In this document: positions 56,058 through 64,000 of the stretch, piece by piece | How positions within the stretch are numbered: position 1 is the first letter of the stretch | Layout of the letters: each line of letters opens with the position of its first letter | Source of the DNA: Panthera uncia | Lineage: Eukaryota; Chordata; Mammalia; Carnivora; Felidae | Length of the DNA: 64,000 bases | Assembly: GCF_023721935.1 (NCBI RefSeq) | Contig: NW_026057588.1 | Span: forward strand, 10,205,195-10,269,194 | Direction: 5' to 3' | Position numbers and translations under genes: made by a program | Notes under the pieces: model-generated | The model's input: the letters and a program-made list of their open reading frames with translations, nothing else | Told to the model about the DNA's origin: nothing | Database searches by the model: none

Positions 56058-56264
56058 GGGGCACCTGGGTGGCTCAGTTGGTTAAGTGTCTGACTTTGGC
56101 TCAGGTCATGATCTCACAGTTCATGGGTTGGAGCCCTGCCCTGGGCTCTGTGCTGACAGCTCAGATCCTGGAGCCTGCTTTGGATTCCGTGTCTCCCTCT
56201 CCCTCTGCCCCTCCCCCGCTCATGCTGTGTCTCTCAAAATTAAGTAAAACGTTGAAAAAAGATA

Positions 56265-56312
<48 letters not shown>
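56058..56312 (+). mobile_element. CAN-SINE with (GAAA)n tail
   Basis: The tail has expanded to a GAAA microsatellite at 56264-56311. GAAGGTGGAGCC / GAAGTTGGGGCC flanks it. Confidence 0.92.
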
Positions 56313-56609
56313 AGTTGGGGCCATCCATTGTCTCCACAAGTCCATAGGGTAAGCTCTGACATTTTAAGGAGTGATTTTGTTATCCTGGCCACGTAGAATT
56401 TATCAAGCTGACAGCTGAGTTTCACAACTGTCGGGAAGTCTATCTTATCTTCCAACTGTTAAAATAATCATATACCCGCGGGGCTCTCAATTACTATCCC
56501 CACAGAGGAAAAGGCATAAAGATTGTCTACATTTGAGCTATAGTGACAATACCTCTGAAGTTTCCCCTCACGTTGTCTAGCTTAGGCAAGCAACAAGTTT
56601 ACCTACTCA

Positions 56610-56741
56610 TTTTATTTATATTTTAAGTAGGCTTCACACAGCATGGAGCCCAACGCAGGGCTCGAACTCACAACCCTGAGATCAAGACCTGAGCGGAGAT
56701 CAAGAGCCCGCCGCTAAACCCACTGAGCCACCCAGGTGCCC
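56610..56741 (-). mobile_element. Old CAN-SINE
   Basis: Reverse copy with ATGGAGCCCAACGCAGGGC and final CACCCAGGTGCCCC. Confidence 0.85.
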
Positions 56742-56956
56742 CCAAACAACAAACACTTAAAGACGACGAAAACTTGAATCTAACATCCATAAGGATGCAT
56801 TTCTGAAACATAGTTTTTCTCTCTAAATTCACCCTTATTTCCAGAGATGGCCACATCAAGACTAACTCATTTGTAAAACAAGCCCAGATTTATCAAACTT
56901 GGCCTAATTATTTACATAAGCTCAGGAAGAACAGTGATTAATCATAGGGATTCTTT

Positions 56957-57109
56957 ATTTTTTTTAAGCTTTTATTTATTTTGAGAGAGAGAGAGAGAGA
57001 ATATGGGGGGGGGGGGAGAGAGTTGCATCAGCACCCACTCTGGGCTCAAACCCACTCACGACCTGAGCCAGAGTCTCACGATGAACCGACTGAGCCACCC
57101 AGGCGCCCC
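56957..57109 (-). mobile_element. CAN-SINE
   Basis: Reverse copy with an internal deletion. CATAGGGATTCTTTA / CATAGGGATCCTTTA flanks it. Confidence 0.9.
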
Positions 57110-57188
57110 TCATAGGGATCCTTTAAAATCTACTTTGCTGGAACTTTTCCTAAGGAATCTCTAGACTGAGCTTTTAAATGTAATGTCT

Positions 57189-57383
57189 TTTTCTTCACGT
57201 TTATTTCTTTTTGAAAAGAGAGCGCGAGTGGGGGAGGGGCAGAGAGTGAGGGAGACAGAGGATCCCAAGAGGGCTATACAGCTGACAGCAGCGAGCCCGA
57301 TGTGGGGCTTGAACTCACCAACCGCAAGATCATGACCTGAGCTGAAGTCGGACGCTCAACCTACTGAGCCACCCAGGTGCCCC
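57189..57383 (-). mobile_element. CAN-SINE
   Basis: Reverse copy ending CACCCAGGTGCCCC. CTAGACTGAGCTTTTA / CTAGATTGAACTTTTA are diverged TSDs. Confidence 0.9.
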
Positions 57384-57399
57384 TAGATTGAACTTTTAG

Positions 57400-57930
57400 T
57401 AGGTTCTCGAGGCCAGAGCCAAGCCAAATGCTGGTCATCAGACTCGCTTGCAATTCCTGCAGATTTGGGTGAATTCCTCTTCTCTAGGTCTCCAAAATAT
57501 CCTGAGATTCGGACACACCTTCCAGGGAGTGATATTCTTTACTTACCTGGTAAGGCCGCCAGGAGCTCTGTAAGCAAGGTATCAGGCCAACGTTTCCATG
57601 GGATTCTCTTGGTTCCATAAAGTCAACCTTAGTACCTTAAAGCTGTCCAGTCGTAGCTGAGTCTATGTCTCATATATGACATTCCAGTCAAAGCCTGGGT
57701 AATATAACCAGTGTTTCCAATGGTGTCCTGTTACGAGGAGAACAGGTTCTTACTGAACTAATGCAAATAACTGTAATTGTCTTGAAAGAAAGAATACTCC
57801 CGAGAAGAGTTTCTGAATTCTGGAGGGTTCAGGCAGGGAGAAAAGTTAAATGTTTCAGTTTGTTCACAAAGGAATGCTTTGTTATATTTCTGGAAGTCAT
57901 GGATACCTTAAGAGAAAGTTTCCCAGGGGT
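57400..57930. other. Unassigned AT-rich DNA
   Basis: No exon seen. Possibly part of the same retroviral remnant as 54.5-56.6 kb, but no motif decides this. Confidence 0.3.
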
Positions 57931-57937
57931 GACTGAG

Positions 57938-58038
57938 CACCTGGCTGGCCCAGTCGGTAGAACATGTAACTCTTGATCTCGGGGTTGTGAGTTTGAGCCC
58001 CACATTGGTTGTAGAGATTATTTTTAAAAATAATAAAT
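57938..58038 (+). mobile_element. Old CAN-SINE, short form
   Basis: GAGCACCTGGCTGGCCCAGT, then the tRNA part and a short A/T tail. Confidence 0.75.
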
Positions 58039-58041
58039 TTA

Positions 58042-58468
58042 GGGCCACCTGGGTGGCTCAGTTGGTTAAGCGACTGACTTTTTTTTTTTTTTTTAATTTA
58101 TTTATTTTGAGAGAGACAGCACAAGTAGGGGAGAGGCAAAGAGAGAGGGAGAGAGAGAGAATTCCAAGCAGGTTCCACACTGCCAGTGCAGAGCCTAATG
58201 CGGGGCTCAAACCCACGAAACTGTGAGATCATGACCTGAGCTGAAACCAAGCGTCAGAGGCTTAACTAATTGAGCCACCAGGCACCCCACAACAGACTCT
58301 TGATTTCTGCTCAGGTCATGATCTCACAGTTCTCGAGTTAGAGCCCCACATTGGGCACTCTACTGTCAGCACAGAGCCCACTTCAGATCCTCTGCCCCTC
58401 CCCCATTCATGCTCTGTCTCTGTCTCAAAAATAAATAATAAACATTAAAAAAATTTAAAAAAAAATTA
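58042..58468 (+). mobile_element. CAN-SINE split by a reverse SINE
   Basis: The head is at 58042-58079 and the body resumes at about 58293. The reverse copy 58080-58288 lies between. Confidence 0.88.
58080..58288 (-). mobile_element. CAN-SINE nested in a forward SINE
   Basis: T-run to CACCAGGCACCCC, fully inside another copy. Confidence 0.88.
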
Positions 58469-58483
58469 AAAACAAAAACATAT

Positions 58484-58687
58484 GGGGGTGCCTGGGTGGC
58501 TCCACTGGTGAAGCATCTGACTTCGGCTCAGGTCATGATCTCACGATTCATGAGTTCAAGCCCCGCGTCGGGGTCTGTGCTGATGGCTCAGAGCCTGGTG
58601 CCTGCTTCGGATTCTGTGTCTCCCTCTCTCTGCCCCTCCCCTGCTCTCGCTCTGTCTCTCTTTCAAAAAAAAAAAAAACATTAAAAC
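58484..58687 (+). mobile_element. CAN-SINE
   Basis: Head GGGGGTGCCTGGGTGGCTCC, complete, with A-tail. Confidence 0.92.
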
Positions 58688-58699
58688 AAATTTAAACAT

Positions 58700-59180
58700 C
58701 AGTCTTTAAAAATAAATAAAAATTAATTTAGATAAGTTAAAAAAAAACCCATATGTTTATCCCAGTACAACCGTTCAATAAAGCATAATGCGTGTTTACC
58801 AATGGACTCCAGTATCCTCAGTTTCTCTGAAATAAGAAGCCAAAAGCACGAACTTCTGTTCAGTAATCAATACTTTAGTGTTTTATCTTATTTGGAAAAA
58901 GTTTAGATGTCCCGTGAATTCAGTCCAGTTTATCATTTGACTTAGCTAAAACTTCAAAGGATCAGGTTACCAAAGATTTTGAAAGCAATTTAAAGTTTTG
59001 CTTATAAACCTTTTTATTTATTCAACCTATTTGTTTTTAACAATTACCCATGGAAAATCTTATGAGACAGACAAAATTGACCATCGTTTATTTTTTGTTG
59101 TTGTTGACTAATTGCAACAGAGAGAACATGAGCTTATGACCTTTAGTAAACCTTGGTGGAATAATAATTTGTGTTTTTGT
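58700..59180. other. Unassigned AT-rich DNA
   Basis: The AT-rich text (for example GTGTTTTATCTTATTTGG) looks repeat-derived, but I cannot name the family. No open frame of note. Confidence 0.35.
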
Positions 59181-59186
59181 TTTTGT

Positions 59187-59518
59187 TTTTTTTTTTAAGA
59201 TTTTATGTAATCTCAGGGCACCTGGGTGGCTCAGTTGGGTGTCTGACTCATGATTTTGGCTCAGGTCATGATCTCACACTCTTGAGATGGAGCCTGGAGT
59301 GGGACTCTGTCAACGAAGAGTCTCCTTGGGATTCCCTCTCTCCCTCTCTCTTTGGCCCTCCCCACTTGCTCGTGCAAAGAAGTTCTTCTTTAGAAAAATA
59401 AATTTAAATAAATAAAACAAGAGATTTTACATAACCTCTACATCCAACATGGGGCTTGAACTCACACCCTTGAGATCAAGGGTCACATGCTCTGCCGACA
59501 GGGCCCACCAGGTGCCCC
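59187..59518 (-). mobile_element. Old CAN-SINE split by a forward SINE
   Basis: Pieces 59187-59213 and 59422-59518, joined by the repeated AGATTTTATGTAATCTC / AGATTTTACATAACCTC. Confidence 0.8.
59214..59421 (+). mobile_element. CAN-SINE nested in an older SINE
   Basis: Head AGGGCACCTGGGTGGCTCAG to tail AAATAAATAAAACA. Confidence 0.88.
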
Positions 59519-59542
59519 AAATACAAAAAGTCTTTGTATTTA

Positions 59543-59758
59543 TTTCATTATTTTTAAATTTATTTTTGAAGGAGAGAGAGAGAGAGCGAGAGAGACAGAG
59601 CATGAGTAGAGGAGGAGCAGAGAGAGGGAGACACAGAATCCGAAGCAGGCTCCAGGCTGTCAGCACAGAGCCCGACGCAGGGCTCGAACCCACCGACCAC
59701 GAGATCGTGACCTGAGCCGAAGTCGGACGCTTAACTGACCAAGCCACCCAGGCTCCCC
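59543..59758 (-). mobile_element. CAN-SINE, first of a reverse pair sharing a TSD
   Basis: AAAGTCTTTGTATTTA occurs at about 59527-59542 and only again after the second copy. Confidence 0.9.
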
Positions 59759-59931
59759 ATTATTTTTGAAGGAGAGAGGGACAGAGCATGAGCAGGGGAG
59801 GAAGACACAGAATCCGAAGCAGGCTCCAGGCTGTCAGCACAGAGCCCGATGCGGGGCTCGAACCCAAGAACTGAGATCATGACCTGAGCCGAAGTCGGAC
59901 GCCTAACCGACTGAGCCACCCAGGGGCCCCG
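59759..59931 (-). mobile_element. CAN-SINE, second of a reverse pair sharing a TSD
   Basis: Reverse copy ending CAGGGGCCCC, followed by AAAGTCTTTGTATTTA at 59932-59947. Confidence 0.9.
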
Positions 59932-60316
59932 AAAGTCTTTGTATTTAATGCTGATAACTCTAAAGACAGGTTTGCCTTAATTAAATTTAACACACTTAAA
60001 CTAGTTTAAATACGGAATCGGTTGCAGCTGGGACCACTGGGTCAATCAGCTTGTTCTCCAATTTTCGATTTTATCTGGGACACCTGTGGGGAAATCTAAA
60101 GTGGGCCGTTGCAGTCCAGGGAGGGGTGCTCTTTGCTCCTGGGGGCGGGAGGGGGGGAGAAGCAGGAGCCAATGGCCGGAGGCACGGAAGGTGGTGCGGG
60201 AGCCTGTGACGCAAGCCGAGCCGTGGTGGTGCAGAAACAGGAGGAGAGGGAGGTGGGGGGGCAGCAGAGGTGAGGCGCCTCCAGGAAGGCTGCAGGCGGA
60301 TAAAAGCACCGAGGGC

Positions 60317-60532
60317 GGGGCGCCTGGGTGGCGCAGTCGGTTAAGCGTCCGACTTCAGCCAGGTCACGATCTCGCGGTCCGTGAGTTCGAGCCCCGAGTC
60401 AGGCTCTGGGCTGATGGCTCAGAGCCTGGAGCCTGTTTCCGATTCTGTGTCTCCCTCTCTCTCTGCCCCTCCCCCGTTCATGCTCTGTCTCTCTCTGTCC
60501 CAAAAATAAATAAACGTTGAAAAAAAAAAAAA
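60317..60532 (+). mobile_element. CAN-SINE, young GGCGCAG subfamily
   Basis: Perfect TSD AAAAGCACCGAGGGC at 60302-60316 and 60533-60547. Confidence 0.95.
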
Positions 60533-60883
60533 AAAAGCACCGAGGGCAGAGAAAGAGGACTCCCGGCCCGAAGCTCGTCAGCTCCTGCTGATGAGCAGAC
60601 ACACTTTTTCCTTACACCAACAGAAAGTGAAACTAGGCAATCCATGTCGGGCGGGAGAAGGTGGAACTTCCCTGAGACTAAAGGTGTTTGGGCAGCTGCT
60701 TGGGAATATTCCTTAAAGTCCCTGGCCAGCAGGAGACTAATCAGACAATTGGCTCCAGGGATCCTCGCCAGTTAGTTTCCAGTTAGTTTCCTAACCCGGA
60801 AACTAACAAGGGAGGAAACCGCACAGACAACACAGAGTCCACCAAGATGCTCTCAAGATCTACACCAGATCCAGGTTCTACAC

Positions 60884-61053
60884 CAGGTTTGTGAGTTGGA
60901 GCCCCGCATCAGGCTTTCTGCTGTCAGCACAGAGCCTGGAGCCTGCTTTGGATCCTCTGTGCCTCTCTGTCTCCCCCGCCCCCTCACGCTCTCTGTCTCT
61001 AAAAAAACATAAATACAATTGTTCTAAAACAACTAAACAAACAAACAAACCAG
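60884..61053 (+). mobile_element. Partial CAN-SINE
   Basis: Starts within the tRNA part (GTTTGTGAGTTGGAGCCCCG); the head is missing. The tail is AACAAACAAAC. Confidence 0.85.
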
Positions 61054-61055
61054 AT

Positions 61056-61287
61056 TAGCCTGGGTGACTCGGTTAAGCATCCGACTTCGGCTCAGGTCAT
61101 GATCTTGCGGTTCGTGAGCTCGAGCCCCACGTCAGGCTCTGTGCTGACAGCTCGGAGCCTGGAGCCTGCTTCGGATTCCGTGTCTCCCTCTCTCTCTGCC
61201 CCTCCCTTGCTCTCACTGTGTGTGTGTCTCTCTCTCAAAAATAAAATCAAAACATTAAAGAAAAGAAAAGAAACATTAAAAAAAGAG
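61056..61287 (+). mobile_element. CAN-SINE, head slightly truncated
   Basis: Starts TTAGCCTGGGTGACTCGGTT and has a complete body and tail. Confidence 0.9.
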
Positions 61288-61793
61288 TAGAGAGTCAGGA
61301 GGGGTGTCCTCGGGCCCCCTAAAGGCAAATGGACAGATCAGGGTTTTGGTACAGTGCCATAAAGGCCTGACCATGTGGGACGTGGGGACATTTTTCTGGG
61401 CAGACTTTCCCATCCTCTAGTTTATATGGAGGCCAACAGTGTAACAAAAGAAGAGAAGGGAAGGAAGCACACGAGGTGTCCTTTTTAGGCCTCTTCCTGT
61501 AGATCAAAAGAGAGAGCGGAACAAAGGAGAACAGTGACTAAGCAACGAAGGGCAAGGAAGCAAGAGCTGGCGACTCAGCCACAAAGAGGGTTGCTGTCAC
61601 CTTGTCCCTCTGTGGTTGCCAGAAAGATGTTGCCGGGGGAACTGGGGAGACCCCAGAGTCCCCTAGCCAGACCCAAAGGAGTGGCCGAGGGTTCTTGGTC
61701 TCCTCAGGAGAAGGAATTCAAGGACAGACATGCGGCACAGCGGGAAAGTATATCAAAGGCAAAAAGTACACTCTTGAGATGTGAGAGCAGGCG

Positions 61794-61831
61794 AGCGAGT
61801 GAGCGAGAGAGAGAGAGAGAGAGAGAGAGAG
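61794..61831. repeat. (GA)n microsatellite
   Basis: GCGAGTGAGCGA followed by a GA run. Confidence 0.85.
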
Positions 61832-61887
61832 TTGTGCCCTTTGAGGGTTGGGTTTGCTGCTTTTTCTCTTTCCTTTTTTATTATTTG

Positions 61888-61907
61888 TTAATAAATTTTG
61901 TATTTAT

Positions 61908-61941
<34 letters not shown>

Positions 61942-62069
61942 TGGGGAGGGGCAGAGAGAATCGCAAGCTGTCAGCACAGAGCCTGATGTGGGGCTCGAAC
62001 TCACGAACTGTGAGATCATGGCCTGAGCTGAAGTTGGACGCTTAACCGACTGAGCCACTCAGGCGCCTC
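61888..62069 (-). mobile_element. CAN-SINE
   Basis: Reverse copy with a (GA)n-rich middle at 61911-61939. Confidence 0.9.
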
Positions 62070-62071
62070 CT

Positions 62072-62110
62072 TTATTTATTTATTCATTCATTCATTCATT
62101 CATTCATTTA
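62072..62110. repeat. (TTTA)n/(TTCA)n microsatellite
   Basis: TTTATTTA then seven TTCA-type units between two SINEs. Confidence 0.85.
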
Positions 62111-62202
62111 CCAGTTGGCTCTAAACCCAACATGGGGCTCAAACTTGCAACCCCGGGGGGCGAGAGTCGCAGGCTCTACCCACTGAGGCAGTCAGGCGGC
62201 CC
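62111..62202 (-). mobile_element. Old CAN-SINE fragment
   Basis: AACCCAACATGGGGCTC to CAGTCAGGCGGCCC, diverged. Confidence 0.75.
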
Positions 62203-62701
62203 TGGTGGTTTTTTTTTTTTTTTTTTTTTTTACATCCAAATCGACGCCAGTATGTTAGGAGACGGTCCAAGAAGGGATCCTTTGGGATCGAGGAAGCTGA
62301 TGCCCTGGTTAATTCCTACAAAACGAGGAGAGTCCATTAACTACCTAGGAGTCCATAGGTACCAAAATCGCCCTCAGCTTCTGAATGGCGTCCCATCAGG
62401 AAATGTTGGCGAAGGTTCTTGGGGTTCAGAGTGGGGGGGGGAGACATCCCTCATCCCTGACCGCTCTTGACACCTTTGTGCCACTTGAGAAGGGATGTCG
62501 ACCTCCCTTCACCTCTCCATGGCATTCTAGACTGGAATGGGTGTCCGTGAACGGACGGAAATGCCACAGAGATTGGAGCTGATATACGTGATGACCAATA
62601 ATAAAACCCTTGGTGAGCCTCTAGACCCAGTATTAATGGGTAGGGAAGAGGTCCTGACCTTTGTTAAGAAAGGGCAGCTATTTTATTTATTTGTTTGTTT
62701 G

Positions 62702-62900
62702 TTGATTTTTCAGTGTTTATTCATTTTTGAGACAGCGCAAGCAGGGGAGGGGCAGAGAGAAGGAGACACAGAATCCCAAGCCGCCTCCAGGCTCCGAGCT
62801 GTCAGCACAGAGCCCGACGCGGGGCTTGAACCCACGAACCGTGAGATCATGGCCTGCGCTGAAGTTGGACGCTCAAGTGTCGGAGCCACCCAGGCGCCCC
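62702..62900 (-). mobile_element. CAN-SINE
   Basis: TSD AAGAAAGGGCAGCTATTT / AAGAAGGGGCAGCTATTT on either side (second copy 62901-62918). Confidence 0.93.
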
Positions 62901-63049
62901 AAGAAGGGGCAGCTATTTCATATCACATGAAACATTATATATCTAAGCCAGAAGTAGTTTCCATCTGAGAGAAGGCTCGAGAACACCAACCAGCCAATGG
63001 GTAAGGACATATGAGAGACACGGAGAAAAGATGAAAATATGGAACTCTT

Positions 63050-63284
63050 GGGGCACCTGGGTGGCTCAGTCGGTTGAGCTTCTGACTTTGGCTCAGGTCA
63101 TGATCTTGCGGTTTGTGAGTTCGAGCCCCACATCAGGCTCTGTGCTGACAGCTCGGAGCCTGGAGCCTGCTTCGGATTCTGTGTCTCCTTCTCTCTCTGC
63201 CCCTCCCCCACTTGTGCTCTGTCTCTGTCTCTCAAAAATAAATAAATAAATAAATGTAAAAAAAAAAAAAGATAAAAAAAAAAG
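63050..63284 (+). mobile_element. CAN-SINE with TSD
   Basis: GAAAATATGGAACTCTT at 63033-63049 and again at about 63285-63301. Confidence 0.94.
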
Positions 63285-63568
63285 AAAATATGGAACTCTT
63301 TTCTAATTCACGCAACGTTCTCATGAGCTTTATCCGTGATCCAGCCTCAGGAGAGTGGTCCCCCGTTAGGGGAGTGCCCCAACTAGATCTAATCGGTCCC
63401 CTTCGGGAAGCACGCGGTCAGACAAATCTTGGATTTATGTTCATCGAGGGATCATACCTGGTTATTTGGAAGGAAACCTTACACAGGAGTCTTAAGATCT
63501 CCAGCCGCCCTAATGACATGTATGGCCATCCCATTGCCCAAGGAATACAAGTATTAAAAGAACAGGTA

Positions 63569-63790
63569 AGGGGCCCCTGGGTGGCTCAGTCGGTTAGGCG
63601 TCCGACTTTGGCTCAGGTCATGATCTCACGGCTTGAGTTCGAGCCCCGCGTTGGGCTCTGTGCTGACAGCTCGGAGCCTGGAGCCTGCTTCGGATTCTGT
63701 GTCTCCCTCTCCCTCTGCCTTTCCCCAGTCCTTGTGCTCTCTGTCTCTCTCTCTCTCTCAACAATAAACAAATAAACTTAAAAACTTATT
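63569..63790 (+). mobile_element. CAN-SINE
   Basis: Head GGGGCCCCTGGGTGGCTCAG, complete, with an A/T-rich tail. Confidence 0.92.
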
Positions 63791-64000
63791 TAAAAATAAA
63801 AAGAATCCCTAAAACTAAGAAAAAGAGTTTTATTCGAGCCCAAGTTAGGACAGCTGCTTGGGAAACATGCTCCAGAGAATGAATAGTTTTTACAGAGTTA
63901 TGTATACTTTTGCAGATCTTGTAAAAGGTCAAAAGATTATAGATTATCATATAGGCAGGAATCACAAGTTTCTTTTTAAATTAAAAAAAATTTAAATATT

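Larger units (their letters stand above)
54520..56600 (-). pseudogene. Broken endogenous retrovirus: env transmembrane part and 3' LTR-like sequence
   Basis: On the minus strand two overlapping frames (55933-55559 and 55626-55246) read like the end of a retroviral envelope gene. Going 5' to 3' there is a basic, cleavage-like segment near the start, a region with Leu/Ile heptads, a Trp-Pro-Gly-rich membrane-proximal part, and one strong hydrophobic span of about 20 residues near 55450. The two frames are shifted against each other. Sequence from 56600 to 55980 in the same direction is env-like but full of stops and split by SINEs. A purine-rich stretch before a TG repeat at about 55135 could mark the start of a 3' LTR running to roughly 54520. 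No gag or pol was found nearby. The copy cannot make a functional protein. The family is not identified, and the LTR limits are inferred. Confidence 0.5.
62560..63566 (+). pseudogene. Unassigned coding-like sequence broken by SINEs
   Basis: Open stretches at about 62567-62690 (ELIYVMTNNKTLGEPLDPVL) and 63290-63566 (RDPASGEWSPVRGVPQLDLI onwards) look protein-like. They are separated by SINE insertions and stop codons. The second ends at an AACAG|GTAAGG sequence where another SINE starts. I do not recognise the protein. Because retroviral remnants lie nearby, an old env or pol fragment is one possibility, but strand and spacing do not link it to the remnant at 55 kb. Confidence 0.3.

Noticed and set aside
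1018..63790. Many SINE heads resemble tRNA genes
   Set aside because: They are tRNA-derived retroposons with CT-rich middles, tails and target duplications; none shows an intact isolated cloverleaf.

Overview
This is nuclear DNA from a cat-like carnivore (Felidae, or a close feliform relative). About 55 copies of a tRNA-derived CAN-SINE of the feline type (head GGGGCGCCTGGGTGGCTCAG, CT-rich middle, AAATAAA-rich tail) are spread over both strands, many with clear target-site duplications (TSDs). The genes match the block that in human is EML2-GIPR-SNRPD2-QPCTL-FBXO46-MEIOSIN on 19q13.32, read here in reverse. Gene names rest on protein sequences I recognise and on this gene order; no search was run. 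Layout: 1-9.7 kb is mostly old repeats (MIR, L2, SINE). It holds one convincing minus-strand exon (8472-8542) that may be the first coding exon of MEIOSIN/BHMG1. CpG-rich DNA lies at 9.7-10.55 kb and 11.45-11.8 kb; the second ends in a splice donor and is the likely upstream first exon of FBXO46. A second compact CpG island at 21.2-21.42 kb is a likely alternative FBXO46 promoter. The FBXO46 coding sequence is one intact exon (23995-25806, 603 aa, plus strand). QPCTL is intact on the minus strand in seven coding exons between 40175 and 31766 (383 aa), with all zinc and catalytic residues present. A CpG-rich, CCAAT- and ETS-containing interval (40.2-40.98 kb) separates it from divergently transcribed SNRPD2 (plus, three coding exons, 118 aa, start codon split by intron 1). 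After SNRPD2 the sequence runs 3.8 kb to a 10-base N gap at 51350-51359. Beyond it comes the last coding exon of EML2 (51680-51805). GIPR and nearly all of EML2 should lie between these points but are absent, so the gap probably hides tens of kilobases. From 52 to 64 kb I see only repeats: SINEs, old L1 pieces, a broken endogenous retrovirus env/LTR on the minus strand (about 54.5-56.6 kb), and an unassigned coding-like stretch on the plus strand (62.2-63.57 kb). The genes are housekeeping in character: an SCF F-box protein, a Golgi glutaminyl cyclase, a core spliceosomal Sm protein and a microtubule-binding EML protein. They share CpG-island promoters, not a common pathway. I found no bacterial-type operon, CRISPR array or new enzymatic system. 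The observations most worth following up are the collapsed gap, the candidate MEIOSIN exon with its duplicated acceptor, the ZNF143-like motif cluster and spliced uORF of FBXO46, the strand-biased DNA beside both CpG islands, and a young SINE subfamily clustered around SNRPD2.
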